Position numbers and translations under genes: made by a program. A model generated the notes under the pieces. That model saw nothing but the letters and a program-made list of their open reading frames with translations, was not told the DNA's origin and ran no database searches. A stretch of DNA of 64,000 nucleotides. Source: JAWPMT01 sp965601475 (lineage in GTDB: Bacteria > Bacteroidota > Bacteroidia > Cytophagales > Cyclobacteriaceae). Below, piece after piece: positions 15,854-23,500 of the stretch; within the stretch, counting starts at the first letter, position 1, and each line of letters opens with the position of its first letter. Where the stretch lies: contig OZ271832.1 of assembly GCA_965601475.1 (NCBI GenBank), positions 2,852,001 to 2,916,000 of the forward strand. The letters are read 5' to 3'.

Positions 15854-18800
15854 CTAGAATCCAATGTTTAAGGTGAACGTGACCAGTCGCGGTTGAGGCA
15901 AAGCGACACCACCGGTACTGAAAAACTCTGGATCCTGTCCCCGAAGATTTTCACGATCTGAATAGAGCAACGCCAGGTTCTGACCTTCCACGGACACATT
16001 GGCCGTGGCGAATCCCAGTCGATTGGTCAGGGCGGCAGGAAGCTGATAACCCAGGCGCACGGTTTTCAACCGGATGTAGTCACCGTTGGCCACGCGCTCG
16101 GTGCTTTTGTTGTAAAGCTGGTATGCCTGCACCACATCCCCGTTGGCCTGGGATACATTGCGGTTGACAATAGTCGGTATGTTGGTAATATCCTCATCTC
16201 CTGGTACCGCCCATCGGTCGACCAGCTCCCCAGGCAGTGCATCAAAGTCTGTGTAGGTAGCGAAGAAGGCGTCATTGAGCCGGATCTTGTAGCCAAACTT
16301 ATAGGACAGCAGCACCATCACATTGAAGCCCTTCCAGGTCACTGTATTGGTGAATCCACCTGACCCACGAGGCTCTGTGGACCCCTCAAAGACCAGTATA
16401 TCCTCGAGTCCGTCGCGATCCTGGAGGTCAAATTCCAATACCCGCTCGCCTTCGGCATTGAAGAAGGTAGGGACCCCACTGCCATTGAGGCCAGCGAAGT
16501 TGGCGGAGAACAATGATCGTCGAGGTCTTCCCAGGACACCTGCACCATTTTGGCCGATGGCATCGACAAAGCGGGGACCGAAGTCCAGGTTGGTGATCTT
16601 ATCTCTGCTGTAGCCCATGTTGATGTTAGAGCGCCATACTAATCCGTTTTTGTCGTAGTTGGTGGTGTTGATCGTTAGCTCGAACCCCTCAATCTCCATG
16701 TCTGCGAAGTTGCCGACCTTAAGCCCTTGACCTCCTATACCACTGGATTGGACCGTACCTATGAGGTCGAAAGAATTTCGGATGTAATAATCCGCATTGA
16801 TATTGATTTTACGATTAAGCAGTGAGAAATCTACACCTACATTGAACTCGCGGAGTTTCTCCCAGGTCAGTTCCGTATTGGTCAGGTCTTGAATGAACAA
16901 TTGCGGCTCCACGTCTGTAGGACGTACTGTAACGTCTGCCTGAATGTTGAGTAGAGCACTTGCATTCGGCGGCAAGTTCCCGGAGAGGCCGTAGGTACCG
17001 CGTAGTTTCAGGTCCTGAATCACGGTAATACCGCTCATGAAAGGTTCGTTGTAGAGGTTCCACGCCCCACTGGCATTCCAGGTGGGGAGGAATCGGGCCT
17101 GCTGGCTGCGGCCCAGCTGGTTGGAGCCGTCGTAACGGAAAGTGAAATTGGCCACGTACCGGGAATCGTAAGCATAGCCGCCATTGAGGAACCAGCCTAT
17201 GAATCTGTCCCGCTCCTCGTTGAGGGAGAAGTAGTCAATGTTTTGCAAGTTGAAGAACTCAATGATGTTGGGATCGGTAACCACTACACCACCGCTCTCA
17301 TAGATTACGCCGAGGCCCGTCGCACTGGTCTCTGTACGATTGGTGAGTCGCAATTCCTGGCCTGCCAGTACATTGACCTCATGTACGGTATTGAAAGACT
17401 TAGACCAGTCACCACTCACCCGACTGAAAAAGTTGATCAGATCGCTTTGATCCTGATAGTTGAAGCCACCCTGCGGCAGCACCACCACGGGATTCAGACC
17501 TGGATTTGCCGGATCCTGGAAGAGCAAGTTGTTGGATTGTTGAATGAATTGGGTACCGTCGGCGCGGAAAGCCTCAGCTTGATTTGAATTTTCTGTGACG
17601 ATATGTTCGCGATTGGTATTGGCGTACCTAATCTGCATGACCCCTTTCAGGTTGAGGTTTTCGATGGGAGAATAGTCGAAGTTGGTTTGCGCTGAAACGT
17701 CAACGACCTCAATCTCAATGAAGTTGTTGTCCAGTTCATGCAGAATGTTGAATGGCGCAAAGTTTCTACGGAAGAATTCCAGGTCTCCATTTTCATCAAA
17801 CGGTCGAATAGAGCGTGCCGTATTGATGCTGTAGCTGTAGGGGTTGATATCAAAATCACGGTTGAATTGGCCTGTAATGGGATCGAGCTCCCGGTTACGG
17901 GTACCTGGTGCTTTCTGATCGCGATAGCTGGCGTTCAATTTCAGTCCGAAAGTGAATTGCTCGGAAATGAAGTAGGTGTTGCGTGCCGTAGCAGTAAATC
18001 GATTCACCTGATCGGCCAGGGTTTGTCCCTGATCTCCGAGGTAACTCAGTGAATAATAGTTGTTGGACTTTTCGCTCCCCGTCGTGAAGCTCAGGGCATG
18101 TTGCTGTTGCAATCCGAAATCACGAAAGAGCACATCGAACCAATCCGTATTAGCGTTTTCGTATTGATTGAGAAACTCCTCGTTGAGGGACCCTCCCGGA
18201 CCCCAGTCCAGTTGATGGTTGGCGATCAGGGCGTACATTTTGCCCAAAGCACCATAGTTCCTGGCCCGAACTGAGGTACTGATATCTACCAGACCTTTCC
18301 GGGACAGTTCCCGGTAGACGGACATCTCCTCGGCTGAATTGAGCAGATCAAATTGATTGTAGGTGGGGCGAAGCTTGCCAGAGAAATTGGCAGAGTAGTT
18401 TACCCTCAAGGCACCGCTCTTACCTCTTTTGGTTGTGATTACGATGACGCCGTTGGCTGCCCGTGCTCCATAAATCGCCGTTGCTGAGGCATCCTTCAGG
18501 ATCTGGAATGACTCGATGTCACTGGGATTGAGGTTGGCAATGGATGAACTCGTAAGCGTATTGGCATTGCCGGAGATGAGGTCATCTGTGTTGACATTCT
18601 GCAGGTCCTCCAGGATTACACCATCCACCACGAACAAAGGCTGGTTATTGCCATTGAGTGAGGCATTGCCACGTATCCTTATCCTGGGAGCCGTACCAAA
18701 CGTACCCGAGACATTGTCCACATTCACGCCGGCGACCTGGCCTTCCAACACTCGGCTGACATCCACCATACCCTGAGGCCTGATGTCCTCCATTTTCAGG

Positions 18801-19162
18801 CTTTCTGACGCCCCGGTAAAGAGTTTACGTTGTACCTCCTGGAATCCTGTGACCACCACTTCCTCCGTAAGTATCGCGTCCTCCTTCAGTTGGATATTGA
18901 GATTGGTCTGACCGGAAAAGGTGATTTCCTGGGTCTCCATACCGATCATGCGGAAGATGAGCACATCACCATTGTTCCCGGTGATGGTGAAGTTGCCGTC
19001 CAGGTCTGAGACGGCACCTCTTTCTGAACTCTGATTGTAGATCGTGGCGCCGATAAGCGGTTCACCGGCACTGTCTGTTACTTTGCCTCGAATCGTACGT
19101 TGCGCTGAGGCGCTCAGACACAGTACGATGATACCAACCGCTATACCAACAACCCTGAACAT
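15854..19162 (-). CDS. SusC/RagA TonB-linked outer-membrane transporter
   Basis: A 1102-residue TonB-dependent channel. After the signal peptide (ending LSASAQ) comes a carboxypeptidase-regulatory-like domain (IRGKVTDSAGEPLIGATIYN), the linker LTEEVVVTGFQ, the plug with SusC signatures (PRIRIRGNASLNGNNQPLFVVDG, LKDASATAIYGARAANGVI), and a long beta-barrel ending in the aromatic PRLVTFTLNIGF. It pairs with the downstream SusD protein. There are no carbohydrate-active enzymes near it; with the metallohydrolase and DUF4302 partners, a peptide, metal-complex or other non-glycan substrate is more likely. It is 19 bases downstream of the lipocalin-like lipoprotein gene. Confidence 0.95.
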   Translation of the reverse strand: MFRVVGIAVGIIVLCLSASAQRTIRGKVTDSAGEPLIGATIYNQSSERGAVSDLDGNFTITGNNGDVLIFRMIGMETQEITFSGQTNLNIQLKEDAILTEEVVVTGFQEVQRKLFTGASESLKMEDIRPQGMVDVSRVLEGQVAGVNVDNVSGTFGTAPRIRIRGNASLNGNNQPLFVVDGVILEDLQNVNTDDLISGNANTLTSSSIANLNPSDIESFQILKDASATAIYGARAANGVIVITTKRGKSGALRVNYSANFSGKLRPTYNQFDLLNSAEEMSVYRELSRKGLVDISTSVRARNYGALGKMYALIANHQLDWGPGGSLNEEFLNQYENANTDWFDVLFRDFGLQQQHALSFTTGSEKSNNYYSLSYLGDQGQTLADQVNRFTATARNTYFISEQFTFGLKLNASYRDQKAPGTRNRELDPITGQFNRDFDINPYSYSINTARSIRPFDENGDLEFFRRNFAPFNILHELDNNFIEIEVVDVSAQTNFDYSPIENLNLKGVMQIRYANTNREHIVTENSNQAEAFRADGTQFIQQSNNLLFQDPANPGLNPVVVLPQGGFNYQDQSDLINFFSRVSGDWSKSFNTVHEVNVLAGQELRLTNRTETSATGLGVIYESGGVVVTDPNIIEFFNLQNIDYFSLNEERDRFIGWFLNGGYAYDSRYVANFTFRYDGSNQLGRSQQARFLPTWNASGAWNLYNEPFMSGITVIQDLKLRGTYGLSGNLPPNASALLNIQADVTVRPTDVEPQLFIQDLTNTELTWEKLREFNVGVDFSLLNRKININADYYIRNSFDLIGTVQSSGIGGQGLKVGNFADMEIEGFELTINTTNYDKNGLVWRSNINMGYSRDKITNLDFGPRFVDAIGQNGAGVLGRPRRSLFSANFAGLNGSGVPTFFNAEGERVLEFDLQDRDGLEDILVFEGSTEPRGSGGFTNTVTWKGFNVMVLLSYKFGYKIRLNDAFFATYTDFDALPGELVDRWAVPGDEDITNIPTIVNRNVSQANGDVVQAYQLYNKSTERVANGDYIRLKTVRLGYQLPAALTNRLGFATANVSVEGQNLALLYSDRENLRGQDPEFFSTGGVALPQPRLVTFTLNIGF

Positions 19163-19181
19163 GTCCTAATGAAACCTAATG

Positions 19182-19754
19182 CTAGTCCCGATCAAACTCC
19201 ATGGTGAATGTCATTTCGACAACTTCCAGCCAGCCTGCATCAGCTAAGGAGTCAAATCCTTGGCTGGTAGTGATGGTATCAGCTCCGCCAGCCGATACCA
19301 AAGCTGGTGACCAGGCAAACCAGAAATCCTGCGTTTCCAAGGTCAACGAGTTCTCGGCCTTTTCCACAACAGTGAATCGCGTCGGGATGCCACTTACGGT
19401 GAAATTGTCCTGATCCAGATCCAGATCTGTGCCATCTTCTTCCCATTCGCCATCATCTTCAAAATCGATGATGATCGGTTCACCATTGCTGTTTACTGCC
19501 CGAGCATCTCTCAACAAACGCTCATAGGTGAAGTCATCTTTAAACTCGATTTGGTACGAGCTCTCACCATTGATTGTGGCAGAAGGGGTCAAGTTGATGC
19601 CCTGCGTGCCGTAGCCGGATGGAGGACTGGAAATGGTGATGTCATCCAACTCCCATTCGCCTATGAGCAGGTTAACGTCTGGTTCGTCGTCACTACCACA
19701 GGCAACAATGAAAGCTAGAGGGAGGAAGAACAGGTATAGTAAATTCTTTTTCAT
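19182..19754 (-). CDS. Lipocalin-like lipoprotein
   Basis: A 190-residue lipoprotein with lipobox FIVAC followed by GSDDEPD, a strong surface-export-like signal. The body begins LLIGEWELDDITI and alternates strands with polar turns, ending in the strand VVEMTFTMEFDRD, the pattern of small lipocalin-like domains in Bacteroidota. It is the first gene of the SusCD operon and might capture ligand at the surface. No ligand-specific residue can be named. Confidence 0.75.
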   Translation of the reverse strand: MKKNLLYLFFLPLAFIVACGSDDEPDVNLLIGEWELDDITISSPPSGYGTQGINLTPSATINGESSYQIEFKDDFTYERLLRDARAVNSNGEPIIIDFEDDGEWEEDGTDLDLDQDNFTVSGIPTRFTVVEKAENSLTLETQDFWFAWSPALVSAGGADTITTSQGFDSLADAGWLEVVEMTFTMEFDRD

Positions 19755-19994
19755 AAGTCTTAGTAGCTAGTGCTTTGATAGAAAGTTATCAAGTAAATAT
19801 CAATAAAGTTTTGTCTTTCCCTTACAGGCGCAATGAAAATTGTGTTTTTCGTATTGTGGATTGGGGCTTGTTACGGATATCGTAATCATTTTCAAATGCT
19901 ACCTAGAAATCCGGGTGTCCTTCCGATGTGCCAAGAAAAGGGATGAAATAAAGCTACAATGATCGACTCCCGAAGGAAGGAGGGCCTGAAAAGC

Positions 19995-20056
19995 GGATCT
20001 TCCTTGTATTTATTGGTCCAGGATAAAAGAAAGATTTCTCGTACCTCGAAATGACA
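19995..20056. repeat. Dispersed GATCTTCCTT...CGAAATGACA repeat, copy 1
   Basis: Runs from GGATCTTCCTTG through GAAAGATTTCTC to CCTCGAAATGACA. Related copies occur at 20116-20178 and 35755-35815 and part of one, inverted, near 35513-35546. Confidence 0.7.
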
Positions 20057-20115
20057 AGTAGGGATTGTAGTGACAATTGCCGAAATCGAATCTATGTGTC
20101 ATCCCGAAGAATGAG

Positions 20116-20178
20116 GGATCTTCCTTGTGGATAATTGGCTTATGCTAGAAGAAAGATTTCTCCTTCGTCGAAATGACA
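20116..20178. repeat. Dispersed GATCTTCCTT...CGAAATGACA repeat, copy 2
   Basis: Second copy of the element at 19995-20056; followed by a segment CATTGGAAGTAAACGCTA that also recurs near 35415-35432. Confidence 0.7.
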
Positions 20179-20501
20179 ACATTGGAAGTAAACGCTACTC
20201 GGTCGCTTCGCATACCCATCTCCAGTATCCACCGAGGGAACGAATCCCTTACAATTACGAATTCTTCCCCCCTCATTGATGAAAGTATGCCCCATAGCTT
20301 TTACCTGTAGACGCAAACTTTGAGTTCGTTGCCCCCTATGTCCTGTGTATCGTAAACAACACGGTTGTCCGGAATTAACAATTACTTAACAAAGAACAGT
20401 TGAGGGAAAACTTAAGAAGAATGGTTGGTGAAAGCATGTGTTGGCTCAACTACAGTATATAACATCTGCTATAAACCAAATATCCTTTGCCGCAGGTGAT
20501 A

Positions 20502-20521
20502 AATACCCAAAAGTGGGTATT
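20502..20521. promoter_or_regulatory. Palindrome upstream of the fibre operon
   Basis: AATACCCA-aaag-TGGGTATT, a perfect 8-base-pair dyad 54 bases before the ATG of the 1960-residue fibre gene. It fits an operator for a dimeric regulator or a leader hairpin. No other copy was noticed in the window. Confidence 0.5.
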
Positions 20522-20575
20522 GTCCGAGCCTGCTGCAGGAGCTAAAATTGTCAATTATCAAAAATTACCAAACCC

Positions 20576-23500
20576 ATGTCACGCTCATTTCTGCGAATCG
20601 CCCTACTCATTTTTGCCACCTTTCTTGTGGCTCATTTGACCAGATCGCAAGCACTCAACTATACTGGCACCCACTACGGCCTAACAACCGGCGACGTACC
20701 TCTTCTCATTGGTTCGGGTAGCAGCAGTTTTGGCTTTGAGACGGGGAAGGTCACATTTGATAGCAACGACAATGCACGCAATATTCAAAACTCATTTTTT
20801 GGCGCGTATTCCGGCTATTCAAGTTCTACGGGAGATAACAACGTCTTTCTGGGCTATCGGGCGGGATACAGTAACAATGGTTCCAGCAACATTTTCCTGG
20901 GATACCGGGCTGGTCACAACGAAACAGGCTCCAACAAACTATACATTGACAACTCCGATACTTCGACACCCCTGATCTGGGGCGACTTTTCCACCGACAA
21001 ACTGCGCATCAATGGCATGCTGGGGGTCGGCCGTAACCCCAACTATCAGCTGGATGTGGCCGGTGACACTTATGTCCGGGGCAACCTTTTCGTGTTCGAC
21101 GGCGGTTACCTGGATGATGACACCACCCCCGGTGGTGGCACCGATGACTGGATCAAATTCAATGGTCATATCCGCATGAGGTCGTCCAATGCAGAGTCGG
21201 GCATGCGGCTACTTTCCACCAGTTCCAGCACGGATTATCTCAACCTGACGCAGAAAGATGGCATTTCGTACTTTTCCAATTCGAATGACGCCACGAATTA
21301 CTTCCTCAGGGGGACTGCCTCCAGTGTCTATACCCGCGGTGATTTGTTTGTAGAGGGGGATGATGTTCGTTCCAATGACGGGAATCTCCGGCTAAGTGGA
21401 GATGACGATGTGCGTATCGTCATGGACTATAAAAACAACCATGCCGATACACGGCGCATTCAGTTCGGCAAAAACGATGAAGACGATCCGGGTTTTGTGG
21501 AGTTGGCAGCGATAGAAGAAGGTGGCGACGCCTATTTCAATAGTAATTTATTCGTCACTGGCGATCTGGATGTTCGGGGAGGTGATATCCGCGAAAACAA
21601 TGGCGACCTGCGGCTCAATGGAGAAGACAACGTCCAGATTTCCATGGACTACAACAACAACGATGATGATGCAAGCAATCAACGAAGGATACAGCTGGGC
21701 AAAAATGACGAAGGTAATGGCGGCAATTTCGAGGAGTTGTTGAGTGTGCGGGAAAACGGGCACACCTACGTCAATAATGATCTGTACTTGGACGGAGGTG
21801 ACATCAGGGAAACAAGTGGGGACCTTAGGTTGAACGCCGACGAAAATGTCCAGATCTCAATGGATTTCAACAACAATGACGATGATGCGGCCAACTCACG
21901 TCGTATTCAGTTTGGGAAGAATGACGAAGGTAACGGCGGCAATTTTGAGGAGTTGATGAGCATTCGCGAAAATGGCAATACGCATATCAACTATGATCTC
22001 ATTGTGGAAGGGAGTGATATTCGGGACAATTCGGGCTCTCTACGATTGGCAGGAGAGGACGATGTACGCATTGTCATGGATCACAACAATGATGATAACA
22101 ACATCCGCAGTATTCAGTTCGGCAGGAACAACGTAACTGATGGGTCTTTCGAGGAGCTCATGCGACTCAGCGAAACCGGTAACCTTGGAATAGGCATTAC
22201 GACGCCTACCCAGAAGCTGTCGGTAGCAGGGGAAATCCGGGCCGCTAATGACGATACGGAATCTGAGTTCGTCGTCATTGGACATGGAGGTAGCAATGGT
22301 TATGTCAACACAGTTGGTGATGGTAACCTGGATTTCCGCCAGGATGGCGATACCAAAATGAGTATTACAGATGCGGGTAAAGTAGGCATAGGCACGACCA
22401 GTCCTATTGGCATGCTGGACATTACCAGCACTGGCTCACTCGGTGGACAGTTCACACCTGCCAATGCCTATTTCCGAATCACCAACGGAACACATGAATT
22501 GCTGTTGGACAATAACGAGATCTATTCCAGTTCTTCCATGATCCTGGGCAAAGAATTTGACAGCGATTTCATTATTAGAAATGTGAACGCAGCCAACAGC
22601 GACAACCTGCTGACTGTCGGCAGAGAGGGCAACGTAGGTATGAAGATGGATCCCGACGATGTCGCTCGTCTGGCGGTGTCCGGAAGGGTCAGGAGTGCAT
22701 TCGACCCCACTGGAGCCGAGTATGTGGAAATGTGGCATGGCGGGGGCAACGCCTATGTCAACTGGGTGGGCGATGGCAACCTGGATTTCCGCTATGGTGG
22801 TGCAGATCAGATGAGCATCATTCGGAACGAGGGTAATGGCACGGCAGACCTGAACATCACTGGTAAAGTGCTCACCGCCGGTGGCAGCAGTGATGACTGG
22901 AATCAGGCCTATGATCAGCGTCCGGAGCAAGTAGCTGGCCAGGGGTTGAACTGGGACGGTAGTACCCTTAGCGTTAACAACGCCGCCGTCAACTACTGGG
23001 ATGAGCTTGCATCGGACCGACTTTACTTCGCAGGAACGTCTTTCTCGGACCTCCTTAAATTGAGCAATATAGAGCAGGCAGATGCTAGCGATGAAACCGG
23101 AGTGGTCTACTTCGATATAAACTACGCCGCAAGCCAAAGTGCCTTTCCAGTGGACGGCGGCGGCCTGGTGGTAAGGGATGAAGATGGCTGGGGAGCCCTG
23201 GTCTCTACCACCAATATGCAATTCCTTGATGCCGACCTCTATGGCTTGGAGGTAGCCAATGACGTTCAGGTCAATGGGGCCATTGCAACAGCTCTGGTGA
23301 AGGCCCGCAACAATGCCGGCCTGAAACTCTACAACGCTACGGATCAGGGGATCTTCATCGACGATACCGGAGCCGTCGGTTTGGGTACGGACACGCCCCT
23401 CGAGGCAATTCACCTCAACGGTACCCTGCGTGGCGACGAAACCCTGGGAGGCGCCTTGAATGTGCAAACGGCCAATGGCCAGGTACAGATAGGGCCCCAG

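Larger units (their letters stand above)
19755..20575. other. Divergent intergenic region, no gene
   Basis: 821 bases between the SusCD operon and the fibre gene. It holds two copies of a dispersed repeat (19995-20056 and 20116-20178) and a perfect 8-base-pair palindrome at 20502-20521; promoters for both flanking operons are expected, but no exact TAnnTTTG box at a sensible place was found. Confidence 0.6.
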
